A DNA stretch of 17,300 bases from Pseudomonadota bacterium (GTDB lineage Bacteria > Pseudomonadota > Alphaproteobacteria > Rhizobiales > Devosiaceae), in assembly GCA_023415605.1 (NCBI GenBank), contig JAEZKB010000193.1, positions 1 through 17,300 on the forward strand, written 5' to 3'. Shown here one piece after another: positions 5,668 to 13,865 of this stretch. Every line of letters begins with the position of its first letter. The stretch's first letter is position 1. The translations under genes and the position numbers were made by a program. The notes under the pieces were generated by a model, which was given only the letters and a program-made list of their open reading frames with translations, was not told where the DNA came from and ran no database searches.

Positions 5668-7224
5668 TTATTCCGCAGCCTGTGGCAGCCCTTCATCGAA
5701 CTTCCGGAAATTGGCGACGAACCGGGCCAAGAGCGCCTCGGCGGCCGCATCGTATTCCGCAGCATCGGGCCAGCACTGGCGCGGGTCGAGCAGGCGAGCA
5801 TCGATGCCGGCGACCAGGGTCGGGACCTCGAAGCCGAACACCGGATCGATCCGCGTCGGCGCAGCGTCGAGTTCGCCCGAGAGGGCAGCATCGAGCAGGC
5901 GCCGGGTCGAGGTGATGTCGATGCGTTTACCGACACCGTAGGCGCCGCCGGTCCAGCCAGTGTTGAGCAGCCAGGTATCGGCGCCGCTGGAAGCGAGTCG
6001 CTGTTCCAGCAATTGACCGTAGACCTTCGGGTGCAGCAGCATGAAGGGGGCGCCGAAGCAGGCGGAGAAAGTTGCGACCGGTTCGGTGATCCCGCGCTCG
6101 GTGCCTGCTACTTTCGCCGTGTAGCCCGAGAGGAAGTGGTAGACGGCCTGATCCGGCGTCAGCCGGGCAATCGGCGGCAAAACGCCAAAGGCGTCGGCGG
6201 TGAGGAACACCACCGTCTTGGGCACGCCGCCCATCCCTTCCTTGGCGACGGCAGGCAGCGTTTCGAGGGGGTAGGCGGCCCGGGTATTTTCGGTCAGTGA
6301 GATATCATCGTAGAGCGGCCGGCGATCGGGGCCAAGCTTCAGATTTTCCAGAACGGTGCCGAAGCTGCGGGTCGCCGCGTGAATTTCGGGCTCGGATTCG
6401 GCGCTGAGCTTGACCGTCTTGGCGTAGCAGCCGCCTTCGAGATTGAAGACGCCCGTCTTGGTCCAACCGTGCTCGTCGTCGCCGATCAGCGGGCGCTTTG
6501 GATCGTTCGAGAGCGTGGTCTTGCCGGTACCCGAGAGCCCGAAGAACAGCGCCGTATCGCCACTGGGTGCGATATTGGCCGAGCAATGCATGGGCAGCAC
6601 GCCGTTGAGCGGAGCATGGAAGTTGAAGAGCGAGAACACCGCCTTCTTGATCTCTCCCGCATAGGCCGTGCCGCCGATCAGCACCAGTTTGCGGCTCAGA
6701 TCGAGGGCGATCACGGTATCGGTCCGTGTGCCGTGCCGCGCCGGATCGGCCTTGAAGCCGGGGAGGTGGAGGATGGTCACGTCCGCACCCGGCGCCGGTT
6801 TCTCGGGCCGGATCAGCAGGTTGCGGATAAACAGGGCATGCCAGGCGGTTTCGGTGAAAACCGTCACCCGCATCTGATGCATAGGATCGGCGCCGGCCAG
6901 GAGGTGCTGGCGGTGCAAGGCCCGCTCACCCAGATGCAGCAACATGTCTTCGAGCAGAGCCGCGAAATGCAACGGCGCCATCGCGGCGGAGTTGTCCCAC
7001 CAGACGCGGTCGATGGTGAGATCGTCGGCGACGATGAACTTGTCCTTGACCGAGCGGCCGGTGAAGACTCCGGTGGTGACGGCAAGGGCACCATCGGCGG
7101 TCAGTTCGCCCTCGCTCCGCTTCAAGGCCTCCGTGATGAGGCTCGGGGCGTCGGCGTCCCATGTAACGGACAGGGCTCGTTCGGCGATCCGCTGATGCAA
7201 GTCGTCGTGATCGAATTGGGCCAT
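5668..7224 (-). CDS. pckA: Phosphoenolpyruvate carboxykinase (ATP)
   Basis: This 518-residue cytosolic enzyme converts oxaloacetate and ATP to phosphoenolpyruvate, ADP and CO2, the first committed step of gluconeogenesis. Family motifs are intact: the PEP/oxaloacetate-binding GRSVKDKF (56-63), YAGEIKK (188-194) with the metal/substrate Lys, the P-loop GLSGTGKT (229-236), and the metal/ATP motif GDDEHGW (248-254). The length is slightly below the roughly 536 residues usual in rhizobia, mainly because the N-terminus is short. GGAGG lies five bases before the ATG. It is divergent from chvI, the same arrangement as in Sinorhizobium and Agrobacterium, where pckA neighbours chvI-chvG/exoS. Its product links the neighbouring PTS genes (PEP as phosphate donor) to carbon flux. 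Confidence 0.98.
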   Translation of the reverse strand: MAQFDHDDLHQRIAERALSVTWDADAPSLITEALKRSEGELTADGALAVTTGVFTGRSVKDKFIVADDLTIDRVWWDNSAAMAPLHFAALLEDMLLHLGERALHRQHLLAGADPMHQMRVTVFTETAWHALFIRNLLIRPEKPAPGADVTILHLPGFKADPARHGTRTDTVIALDLSRKLVLIGGTAYAGEIKKAVFSLFNFHAPLNGVLPMHCSANIAPSGDTALFFGLSGTGKTTLSNDPKRPLIGDDEHGWTKTGVFNLEGGCYAKTVKLSAESEPEIHAATRSFGTVLENLKLGPDRRPLYDDISLTENTRAAYPLETLPAVAKEGMGGVPKTVVFLTADAFGVLPPIARLTPDQAVYHFLSGYTAKVAGTERGITEPVATFSACFGAPFMLLHPKVYGQLLEQRLASSGADTWLLNTGWTGGAYGVGKRIDITSTRRLLDAALSGELDAAPTRIDPVFGFEVPTLVAGIDARLLDPRQCWPDAAEYDAAAEALLARFVANFRKFDEGLPQAAE

Positions 7225-7385
7225 TTCCGCCTCCAGCGTGGCTCGGAATGCATAAGTTGTAGAGGCAGGTTGGCAGGCTGGAACATCCGGAAATCCGGCT
7301 TAAGACCATAGTCTCTGCGACGTTCGGCCAAGCAAAACGCCGCGATTGGCTGGTAACCGGGGGAAACTCGCCTTATTTATGCGCA

Positions 7386-7412
7386 ATTGTGGCAGTCAAC
7401 CTCTGCCACAAT
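7386..7412. promoter_or_regulatory. 10-bp perfect inverted repeat upstream of chvI
   Basis: ATTGTGGCAG (7386-7395) and CTGCCACAAT (7403-7412) are perfect 10-bp arms with a 7-base spacer, 41 bases before the chvI start. It could be a repressor or response-regulator site controlling chvI and perhaps the divergent pckA, or an RNA hairpin in the chvI leader. No T-tract follows it. The rest of the 229-base intergenic region (7225-7453) shows only a short CCGGA-AA-TCCGG repeat (7287-7298) and no clear -35/-10 pair. Confidence 0.5.
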
Positions 7413-7453
7413 CCGGCATGCGTCGCCCGGATGGAACTATGAAAGGGAACTGG

Positions 7454-8167
7454 ATGCCCAAGATCGCCCTGGTGGACGATGACCGCAATATCCTCACCTC
7501 CGTGTCGCTGACGCTGGAGGCCGAAGGCTACAACGTCTCCACCTATACCGACGGCGCCTCCGGGCTCGAAGGCCTGACCAACGACCGGCCGGACCTGGCC
7601 ATTCTCGACATCAAGATGCCCCGGATGGACGGCATGGAGTTGCTCCGGCGCCTGCGCCAGAAGTCCGACGTGCCGGTGATCTTCCTCACCAGTAAGGACG
7701 AGGAGATCGACGAACTCTTCGGCCTCAAGATGGGCGCGGACGACTTCATCACCAAGCCGTTCAGCCAGCGCCTCCTGGTCGAGCGGGTCAAATCCATCCT
7801 GCGCCGCGCCGCTCCGCGCGATCCGTCGGGCGCCCCGGCCGGGGCCGAGCCGCAGCCGGGGAAGGCCCTGATCGAACGCGGCGCGTTGGTGATGGACGAA
7901 GAGCGCCATACCTGCACGTGGAAGGGCCAGCGGGTGACGCTGACCGTTACCGAATTCCTGATCCTGCAGGCGCTGGCCCTGCGACCGGGCGTGGTGAAAT
8001 CGCGCAACGCGCTGATGGACGCTGCCTATGACGACCAGGTCTATGTCGATGACCGCACCATCGACAGCCACATCAAGCGCCTGCGCAAGAAGTTCAAGGC
8101 CGTGGACGACGATTTCGAGATGATCGAAACGCTCTATGGCGTCGGCTACCGGTTCAAGGAGCAATAG
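7454..8167 (+). CDS. chvI: Response regulator ChvI (OmpR/PhoB type)
   Basis: This 237-residue two-domain regulator has a receiver domain at about 1-118 with the acidic pocket D8-D9-D10, phospho-acceptor Asp52 (LAILDIKMP), Thr79 and Lys101 (ITKPF). A winged-helix OmpR-type DNA-binding domain follows at about 140-235, ending 'LYGVGYRF'. The receiver is close to rhizobial ChvI ('LTSKDEEIDELFGLKMGADDF'). ChvI with ChvG controls envelope, exopolysaccharide and acid-stress genes in Hyphomicrobiales. The open frame extends to 7346, but the ATG at 7454 gives the family N-terminus (MPKIALVDDD) and has AAAGGG six bases upstream. chvG follows after six bases, so the pair is co-transcribed. Confidence 0.97.
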   Translation: MPKIALVDDDRNILTSVSLTLEAEGYNVSTYTDGASGLEGLTNDRPDLAILDIKMPRMDGMELLRRLRQKSDVPVIFLTSKDEEIDELFGLKMGADDFITKPFSQRLLVERVKSILRRAAPRDPSGAPAGAEPQPGKALIERGALVMDEERHTCTWKGQRVTLTVTEFLILQALALRPGVVKSRNALMDAAYDDQVYVDDRTIDSHIKRLRKKFKAVDDDFEMIETLYGVGYRFKEQ

Positions 8168-8173
8168 GCGTCA

Positions 8174-9970
8174 GTGGCCGTTACCGGGCACGAGCTCAAT
8201 CATGACAAGCCTGCTGCGGACCGTCCGGCCAAGCCGGGCGGTCTGGGTGCCTTATGGCGCCGGGTGCAGGCGTGGTTCATCCTCGCTTGGCGCTCGGTCG
8301 CGCGCTTTTTTGGCGCCACCATCTTTTCGAGCCTGGCGCAGCGCATCATTGTGCTCAACCTCGCCGGCCTCGCCGTGCTGGTGGTGGGTATCCTCTTTCT
8401 CAACCAGTGGCGCACCGGGCTGATCGACGCGCGGCTGCAGAGCCTTCGCGTCCAGGGCGAGATCATCGCCTCGGCGATTGCGGCCTCGGCGACCGTCGAC
8501 AGCGACGTCATCACGGTCAATCCGGACCGGCTGCTGGAACTCAAGACCGGCGACGCCGTCTCCTCGCTCAGCTTCTTTGATCCGGCGCTGGAATTTCCGA
8601 TCAATCCCGAGCGCGTCGCGCCGCTGCTCCGCAACCTTGTTACCCCCACCAAGACGCGCGCTCGCATCTACGACAAGGAAGGGCTGCTGATCCTCGACAG
8701 CTCCAACCTCTATGCGCGCGGCGAAGTGCTGCGACAGCTGGCGCGGCCGCAGGATGGCACTGGTTTCTTCCTCTTTGACTGGTGGAACACGCTGATGGCG
8801 TGGCTGCCGGGCGACGATTTCCCGCTCTACCAGGAGTACGGCGCCGACGAAGGCACCCGCTACCCGGAAGTCGCGGAGGCCATGGGTGGACGGCCGACCG
8901 CAATCGTGCGCGTCGATGCCAAGCATCAGCTGGTGGTCTCCGTCGCCGTGCCGATCCAGCGCGTGCGCGCCACCGTCGGCGTGCTGCTGCTTTCGACCAA
9001 TCCGGGCGAAATCGACCAGATCGACACGCAGGAGCGCTGGGGCATCATGCGCATCGCGCTGGTCGCTGCGGCGGTGACGATCATCCTGTCGCTGGCCCTC
9101 GCCGGCACCATTGCTGGACCCTTGCGCCGACTGGCAGCCGCGGCCGAGAAGGTGCAGTCTTCGGCCACCATGCGCGCCGAAATCCCGGATTTCTCGGATC
9201 GGCCCGATGAGGTAGGCCACCTCTCCCGCGCCCTGCGGTCGATGACGTCGGCGCTCTACAACCGCATCGAAGCCATCGAGCGTTTCGCCGCCGACGTGGC
9301 GCACGAACTCAAGAACCCGCTGACCTCGCTGCGGTCGGCGGTCGAAACGCTGCCGCTGGCCAAGCGCGCCGAGGATCGCGAGCGGCTCAACGCCATCATC
9401 CAGCACGATGTGCGCCGGCTCGACCGTCTGATCTCGGACATCTCCAATGCCAGCCGGCTCGACGCCGAACTGGCCCGGCAGAGCGCCGATGTCGTCGATG
9501 TCGAAAAGCTGGTCGAGACCATGGTTTCGATCCACAAGGACCTCGCGGCCAGCCGCAAGGTCGATGTCACGCTGGCCAAGCGCGCGGGCAAACACGCACC
9601 GACCGCACTGGGACACGACAGCCGGCTGGCGCAGGTCTTCAACAATCTCATCGACAACGCCGTGTCGTTCTCGCCCGAGGGCGGCACCGTCAATGTCGCC
9701 ATTGCCACCACCGATGCAGAGATCACCGTCACGGTCAGCGATGAAGGTCCGGGCATCCGCGGCGATATTTCCCGCATCTTCCAGCGCTTCTACACCGACC
9801 GGCCGGAAGGCGAGCATTTCGGCGACCATTCCGGCCTGGGACTCGCCATCTCCAAGCAGATCATCGAGGCGCACAAAGGCACCATCAAAGCCGAGAACCG
9901 TACCGATCGCTCCGGCGCCCGGTTCACGGTGAAACTGCGTCGCGCCGTCGTCGAAAAGCCGCGCAAGTGA
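8174..9970 (+). CDS. chvG: Sensor histidine kinase ChvG (ExoS)
   Basis: This 598-residue inner-membrane kinase is the partner of ChvI. In order: a cytoplasmic N-tail, TM1 at about 58-77, a periplasmic sensor domain of about 210 residues, TM2 at about 293-313, a HAMP segment, the dimerisation/phospho-acceptor H box with His377 (FAADVAHELKNPLTSLR), the N box (QVFNNLIDNAV, 487-497), G1 (DEGPGI, 523-528) and G2 (GLGLAIS, 554-560). In rhizobia the periplasmic domain is restrained by ExoR, which is not in this window. The start is a GTG six bases after the chvI stop with a poor ribosome-binding site, consistent with coupling; no in-frame ATG lies nearby. The last four bases overlap hprK. Confidence 0.96.
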   Translation: MAVTGHELNHDKPAADRPAKPGGLGALWRRVQAWFILAWRSVARFFGATIFSSLAQRIIVLNLAGLAVLVVGILFLNQWRTGLIDARLQSLRVQGEIIASAIAASATVDSDVITVNPDRLLELKTGDAVSSLSFFDPALEFPINPERVAPLLRNLVTPTKTRARIYDKEGLLILDSSNLYARGEVLRQLARPQDGTGFFLFDWWNTLMAWLPGDDFPLYQEYGADEGTRYPEVAEAMGGRPTAIVRVDAKHQLVVSVAVPIQRVRATVGVLLLSTNPGEIDQIDTQERWGIMRIALVAAAVTIILSLALAGTIAGPLRRLAAAAEKVQSSATMRAEIPDFSDRPDEVGHLSRALRSMTSALYNRIEAIERFAADVAHELKNPLTSLRSAVETLPLAKRAEDRERLNAIIQHDVRRLDRLISDISNASRLDAELARQSADVVDVEKLVETMVSIHKDLAASRKVDVTLAKRAGKHAPTALGHDSRLAQVFNNLIDNAVSFSPEGGTVNVAIATTDAEITVTVSDEGPGIRGDISRIFQRFYTDRPEGEHFGDHSGLGLAISKQIIEAHKGTIKAENRTDRSGARFTVKLRRAVVEKPRK

Positions 9971-10452
9971 GCCGGCCCGAGAACGTCCACGCGACCGGCC
10001 TGGTCCTGGACAAGACCGGCCTTATGCTCCGCGGCCCGTCGGGCGCCGGCAAGTCGCTGCTGGCACTGGAACTGCTGGACGCCTGGGACGTGCGTGGCCT
10101 TCCCGCAAAGCTGGTCTCGGACGACCGCATCGATATCGTCGCCGAAAAAGGCGGGCTCTCGATGCTGGCCCCTAAATCGATCGAGGGACTGGTCGAGCTA
10201 CGCGGCCGCGGCATCGTCAGCCGGCCGTTCGTCCGCAAGGCACCGCTGCACCTCGTCATCGATTTGGTGCCGACGCTCGAGCGCATGGTCGAGGAAGAAG
10301 AACTGGTCACCGACCTCCTTGGGATTACCCTGCCCCGCTGCCCGGTGCCGCAGGCCGGAATCGTCGATGCGCGGCACCAGTTGCTGCTCATCAAAGAGGC
10401 ATTGCGCGCTGTCATCCCCGGAAAGCGGGCAGCGCGTCAAAAAGACACTTGA
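9967..10452 (+). CDS. hprK: HPr kinase/phosphorylase, short single-domain form
   Basis: This 161-residue protein corresponds only to the catalytic C-terminal domain of the roughly 310-residue Firmicutes HprK, which is the usual form in alphaproteobacteria. Visible motifs are 'VHAT' (7-10), the P-loop GPSGAGKS (23-30), 'SDDRI' (51-55) and the HprK signature around 'RGRGIV' (79-84). It phosphorylates HPr on the regulatory serine and reverses this. HPr is encoded two genes downstream and has that serine (Ser55). The start is a GTG inside the chvG stop (GTGA), so translation is coupled to the sensor kinase. This links PTS regulation to ChvG expression. Confidence 0.94.
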   Translation: MSRPENVHATGLVLDKTGLMLRGPSGAGKSLLALELLDAWDVRGLPAKLVSDDRIDIVAEKGGLSMLAPKSIEGLVELRGRGIVSRPFVRKAPLHLVIDLVPTLERMVEEEELVTDLLGITLPRCPVPQAGIVDARHQLLLIKEALRAVIPGKRAARQKDT

Positions 10453-10519
10453 ATCCGGGAGTGTGCGGGGCAAAACTCCGCCGACGTGCCGCCTCCGGCA
10501 TGCCGATTGGGGAATATGC

Positions 10520-10918
10520 ATGATTGGCATGGTTCTGGTGACCCACGGGGCGCTGGCCATAGAATTCAAATCAGCTCTGGAACATGTGGTTGGTCCGCAG
10601 GATTTCGTGGAGACCGTGGCTATTGGCCCCGATGACGACATGGAAAAGCGGCGCAACGACATCCTCGCCTGCGTCGACGCTGCCGACCAGGGCGCCGGCG
10701 TCGTGATCCTCACCGACATGTTCGGCGGGACGCCATCCAACCTTGCCATTTCGGTGATGCAGAACCGCGAGGTCGAGGTGATCGCAGGCGTCAACCTTCC
10801 GATGCTGGTGAAGCTCGCCCGCGTCCGCGCTGATGCCGATATCAAGACCGCCGTCACCCAGGCGGCCGAAGCCGGGCGCAAATATATCAACGTCGCCAGC
10901 GACACGCTTGGCGGCTAA
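10520..10918 (+). CDS. PTS EIIA component, mannose (fructose-sorbose) family
   Basis: This 132-residue EIIA-Man-like domain has the phospho-accepting His9 in 'MVLVTHG' and the family motif 'VILTDMFGGTPSN'. It would accept phosphate from HPr. In alphaproteobacteria this protein (called ManX, PtsM or EIIA-Man) works without an EIIB/EIIC permease and is thought to be regulatory; none is present here. The open frame extends far upstream, but GGGGA six bases before the ATG at 10520 fixes the start. The 67-base gap after hprK contains only a short TGCCG-CCTC-CGGCA hairpin (10487-10500) and no clear promoter. HPr follows after 24 bases. Confidence 0.94.
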   Translation: MIGMVLVTHGALAIEFKSALEHVVGPQDFVETVAIGPDDDMEKRRNDILACVDAADQGAGVVILTDMFGGTPSNLAISVMQNREVEVIAGVNLPMLVKLARVRADADIKTAVTQAAEAGRKYINVASDTLGG

Positions 10919-10942
10919 ACGGTTTTCCGGCATCATATCCAG

Positions 10943-11257
10943 ATGGACACTGCGGCAGGTTCAGATCGGGCGCTGGCTCAGCAATTGACGATCGTCAATC
11001 GCAAGGGCCTGCATGCGCGGGCTTCCGCCCGCTTTGTCCGCACCGCCGAATGCTTCGATGCCGAGATCAAGGTGGTTCGCGACGGCCAGGCCGTCGCCGG
11101 CAACTCGATCATGGGGCTGATGATGCTCGGCGCCGGTCCTGGCTCGACCATTCTTGTGCAGGCCACCGGCAAGCAGGCCAGAGAGGCGCTCGACGCCATC
11201 ACTACCCTCGTCAACAACGGCTTTGACGAAGACAACGAGGGCGCGGCACCGGCGTGA
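10943..11257 (+). CDS. Phosphocarrier protein HPr
   Basis: This 104-residue HPr has the EI-phosphorylated His24 in GLHARAS and the HprK-regulated Ser55 in 'GNSIMGLMML', which is the conserved regulatory site. It is longer than E. coli HPr (85) through an N-terminal extension of about 9-10 residues and an acidic/Ala tail, as is common in alphaproteobacteria. It receives phosphate from EI (ptsP/ptsI, not in this window) and passes it to the EIIA encoded just upstream. No good ribosome-binding site is seen before the ATG at 10943, and the next in-frame Met lies after His24, so the start is retained. It closes the chvI-chvG-hprK-EIIA-HPr block. Confidence 0.95.
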   Translation: MDTAAGSDRALAQQLTIVNRKGLHARASARFVRTAECFDAEIKVVRDGQAVAGNSIMGLMMLGAGPGSTILVQATGKQAREALDAITTLVNNGFDEDNEGAAPA

Positions 11258-11294
11258 GCCATTCCGCGCCCGGAACTCTGCCGATCCCCTGCCG

Positions 11295-11300
11295 TTGACT
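11295..11300 (+). promoter_or_regulatory. Possible -35 element upstream of the DUF2937 gene
   Basis: TTGACT in CGTTGACTC resembles the alphaproteobacterial -35 consensus, but no convincing -10 lies 16-18 bases downstream (GCTACC is the nearest). The 89-base gap 11258-11346 otherwise holds only the GGGAGG ribosome-binding site. A separate promoter for this gene is possible but weak. Confidence 0.25.
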
Positions 11301-11346
11301 CGGCGCGCAACCGACCCAGCTACCGCTTCAACGAGAGGGAGGCAGC

Positions 11347-11853
11347 ATGCGCAGGACTCTCGGCGTCATCGGCGGGCTCGGCCTCGGGCTCGTCCTCAGC
11401 CAGTTCCCTGAATATGCACAGCAATATACCCAGCGCCTGGGCGGCGCGGTGGACGAACTGCGCATCATCACCGCCGAATTCGATGCCGCCGCCACCGCCG
11501 CGGGGATGACGCGCGAGACCGCCCTCGGCCGCTATGCCGCGGCATCCGACGACTTCCTCCAGGGCCGCGGCGTTTCCATGCAGCGCACCTTCGAGCGCTA
11601 TGAGGAACTCAGCGCCACGCTGGAGCGCATCCGGGGTGCCGATGCCGTGCAACGATTGACTTTGTTGCCGCAGTACATGGACACCGAGATTGGCGCCCGG
11701 GCGCTGGAAAATTTCCAACCGGCCGTGCCGGTGACCGTCGAGGGTATTGCCTATGGAGGCGGCGGGTTCCTCCTCGGCTATCTTGTCACGTCCGGCGTCG
11801 TCCGCTTCCTGATGCTGCCGTTCCGGCGGCGCGAGCGGGTGGTGCGCGCCTAG
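11347..11853 (+). CDS. DUF2937 family membrane protein
   Basis: This 168-residue protein matches DUF2937. The N-terminal hydrophobic segment (VIGGLGLGLVLSQFP, about 7-21) leads into 'YAQQYTQRLGGAVDELRIITAEFD', a soluble helical middle, and a second hydrophobic segment (about 132-158) before a basic tail (FRRRERVVR). The family has no assigned function. GGGAGG lies five bases upstream of the ATG. Its TAG lies within a palindromic CTAG that also holds the TAG of the convergent ABC transporter gene, so the two genes overlap by four bases. It may be read through from the PTS genes. Confidence 0.85.
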   Translation: MRRTLGVIGGLGLGLVLSQFPEYAQQYTQRLGGAVDELRIITAEFDAAATAAGMTRETALGRYAAASDDFLQGRGVSMQRTFERYEELSATLERIRGADAVQRLTLLPQYMDTEIGARALENFQPAVPVTVEGIAYGGGGFLLGYLVTSGVVRFLMLPFRRRERVVRA

Positions 11854-13748
11854 CGGTAACCAGCCGCCTGCAGCTCGAAGAGCTCTGCATAGCGTCCACC
11901 CTGCGCCATCAGTTCTTCGTGCGTGCCGTGCTCGGCTACTCCGCCGTCCGCCAGCACGATGATCCGGTCAGCCATGCGGACAGTCGAGAAGCGATGCGAT
12001 ATCAGCACCGCCGTCGTGCCCTCGGCGAGATTCTTGAAGCGCTGGAACACTTCCGCCTCGGCACGAGCGTCGAGTGCCGCCGTCGGCTCGTCGAGAATGA
12101 TGATCTCGGCATTGCGCATATAGGCGCGGGCAATCGCGATTTTCTGCCACTCGCCGCCCGAAAGATCGTGCCCTTTGGCAAACACGCGCCCGAGCATCTG
12201 GTCATAACCCTCGGGCAACTTGCGGATCACCGGATCGGCGAGGCTCTGCTCGGCGCTTCTCACGATCCGGTCGCGGTCGGCGGACGCTTCGATCTGACCG
12301 ACAGCGATGTTGTCGGCGGCCGAGAAACTATAGCGGAGAAAATCCTGGAAGATGACGCCGATATGCTGCCGCAGGTCAGCGGTGGCGAAATCCTTCAAGT
12401 CCACTCCATCGACCAGGATCCGGCCCTCGTCCGGGTCGTAGAGGCGGGTCATCAACTTGACGATCGTGGTCTTGCCCGCGCCATTCTCGCCCACCAGCGC
12501 CAGTGTCTCGCCCGCTGGGGCGGCAAAGGACAGGTTCCGCACCGCCCAAACCTCCGACCCCGGATAGCGGAAGCCGACATTCTCGAAGATGATGCCTTGC
12601 CTGAGCGGCTGCGGGAACGGCTTGGGGCTCTTCGGCTCGAGGATCGTTGGGGTGATCTCGAAGAAGGAGAAGAGGTCGTCCAGGTAGAGGCTTTGTCCGG
12701 CGATCTGGGTGAAGCCGATCAGGATCTGCTGCAGGAAGCCATTGAGCTGGGCAAAGGACGAGGCGAGGAAGAACAGGTCGCCGATGGAGAAATCGCCATG
12801 CAGCGTGCGCCAGACCACATAGGCATAGGCGCCGTAGTAGGCGAGGGTCGAAATCACCGCCAACCCACCGGTTTGCAGGGCTCGGCGGATGGAGAGATCG
12901 GTGTTCTCCTTGAGGATCTGCCGGCTCAGCGTCTCGAAGCGGCTCGAGAGGAAGTGCCCGAGGCCAAAGAGCTTCACCTCCTTGGCGCTGTCGGCACTGG
13001 CGCCGATCTGGCGCAGATATTCGAGCTGCCGGCGTTCCGGCGAGCGGTTGTGGCTGATCCAGTACGCCAGGCGATTGAAGCGCAGCTCGCCCCACACGGC
13101 CGGCACCAACGAGATGATCATCAGCACGATCAGGAACGGCGCATAGATCAAGAGACCTGCCGCCAGCGACACGGCAGTGATAATCGCTTGGCCCTGCCCG
13201 AACACCTGCGACAGCACGGTTGAGCGGGACGAGGCCTGACGTCGAGCGCGCTCCAGCTTGTCCTGGTACTCAGACTGTTCGAAGTGCTTCAAATCGAGCT
13301 GGATGGCATGCTGCATCAACTCGAGGCTCACGGCATTGGAGTGCCGCTCGCCCAGGATCGAGTCGATGACATTGATGGCGCGGTTGGCGACGTCGCGACC
13401 GAAGACCAGCAGGAATTCAGCGCCGAGGAGAAGCGCCAGCAGGTTGAGCCTTCCGCTCTCCCACCAATCCGTCAGGTCCGGCCCGGGCGACGGTAGCCCG
13501 GCCTGATGGGCCACCTCATCGAGCACGAATTTGGTGATGAGCAGCAGCAGCGGCGGCAGGATCGCGACGAGGATGCGCAGCGCGATGCTGAGCGACATCA
13601 ACCATGGACTGGTGCGCCACATCTGGGCGAACAACCGGCCGAGATGGCGGATGGTCTTGAGACGTGCGCCCTTGTCGAACGGCAGCGTGTCGGGAATGTC
13701 GGGGCCGTTCAAGCCCCGCCGTCCTCCACCCATCGGTCCACGCGCCAT
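11850..13748 (-). CDS. ABC exporter, fused permease and ATPase (half-transporter)
   Basis: This 632-residue type-1 half-transporter would act as a dimer in the inner membrane. The N-terminal part, to about residue 365, holds the transmembrane helices. The ATPase follows with Walker A GENGAGKTT (420-428), signature LSGGEW (529-534), Walker B IIILDEPT (549-556) and the H-loop His585. All ATPase motifs are intact. The substrate is unknown; multidrug, lipid or peptide export are family options. The frame extends to a GTG at 13829, but the ATG at 13748 has GGAG seven bases upstream and is preferred. It is divergent from the methyltransferase gene (117-base gap without a clear promoter) and overlaps the convergent DUF2937 gene by four bases. 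Confidence 0.93.
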   Translation of the reverse strand: MARGPMGGGRRGLNGPDIPDTLPFDKGARLKTIRHLGRLFAQMWRTSPWLMSLSIALRILVAILPPLLLLITKFVLDEVAHQAGLPSPGPDLTDWWESGRLNLLALLLGAEFLLVFGRDVANRAINVIDSILGERHSNAVSLELMQHAIQLDLKHFEQSEYQDKLERARRQASSRSTVLSQVFGQGQAIITAVSLAAGLLIYAPFLIVLMIISLVPAVWGELRFNRLAYWISHNRSPERRQLEYLRQIGASADSAKEVKLFGLGHFLSSRFETLSRQILKENTDLSIRRALQTGGLAVISTLAYYGAYAYVVWRTLHGDFSIGDLFFLASSFAQLNGFLQQILIGFTQIAGQSLYLDDLFSFFEITPTILEPKSPKPFPQPLRQGIIFENVGFRYPGSEVWAVRNLSFAAPAGETLALVGENGAGKTTIVKLMTRLYDPDEGRILVDGVDLKDFATADLRQHIGVIFQDFLRYSFSAADNIAVGQIEASADRDRIVRSAEQSLADPVIRKLPEGYDQMLGRVFAKGHDLSGGEWQKIAIARAYMRNAEIIILDEPTAALDARAEAEVFQRFKNLAEGTTAVLISHRFSTVRMADRIIVLADGGVAEHGTHEELMAQGGRYAELFELQAAGYR

Positions 13749-13865
13749 GCGGCCACTCCGTTTGCGGCCGGGCGCGGCCTGCGGATTTCTCAATGGCACA
13801 ATATGGTCCTCGGTTGCACCCTCGTGCACCTCGCCATTCGTTCAGGCAGCGGCTATTGAGGCGAA

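Noticed and set aside
7287..7298. CCGGA-AA-TCCGG short inverted repeat in the pckA leader side
   Set aside because: Five-bp arms in GC-rich DNA are expected by chance; it is mentioned only as content of the intergenic region.
8252..9874. Minus-strand open frame of 540 codons antisense to chvG
   Set aside because: The chvG frame holds the complete kinase motifs. The antisense product is Arg/Asp/Gly-rich with no recognisable domain.
10487..10500. TGCCG-CCTC-CGGCA hairpin between hprK and the EIIA gene
   Set aside because: It is too short and lacks a T-tract, so I do not call it a terminator or attenuator.
11919..13223. Plus-strand open frame of 434 codons antisense to the ABC exporter
   Set aside because: The exporter frame has Walker A, signature, Walker B and H-loop motifs; the antisense frame is a codon-bias artefact.
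13749..13829. N-terminal extension of the ABC exporter from a GTG at 13829
   Set aside because: There is no ribosome-binding site for it, whereas the ATG at 13748 has GGAG at seven bases, and the extra 27 residues are not typical of the family.
13749..13865. Divergent promoters between the ABC exporter and the methyltransferase gene
   Set aside because: TTGCAC and several AT-rich hexamers are present, but no pair has both acceptable match and spacing.
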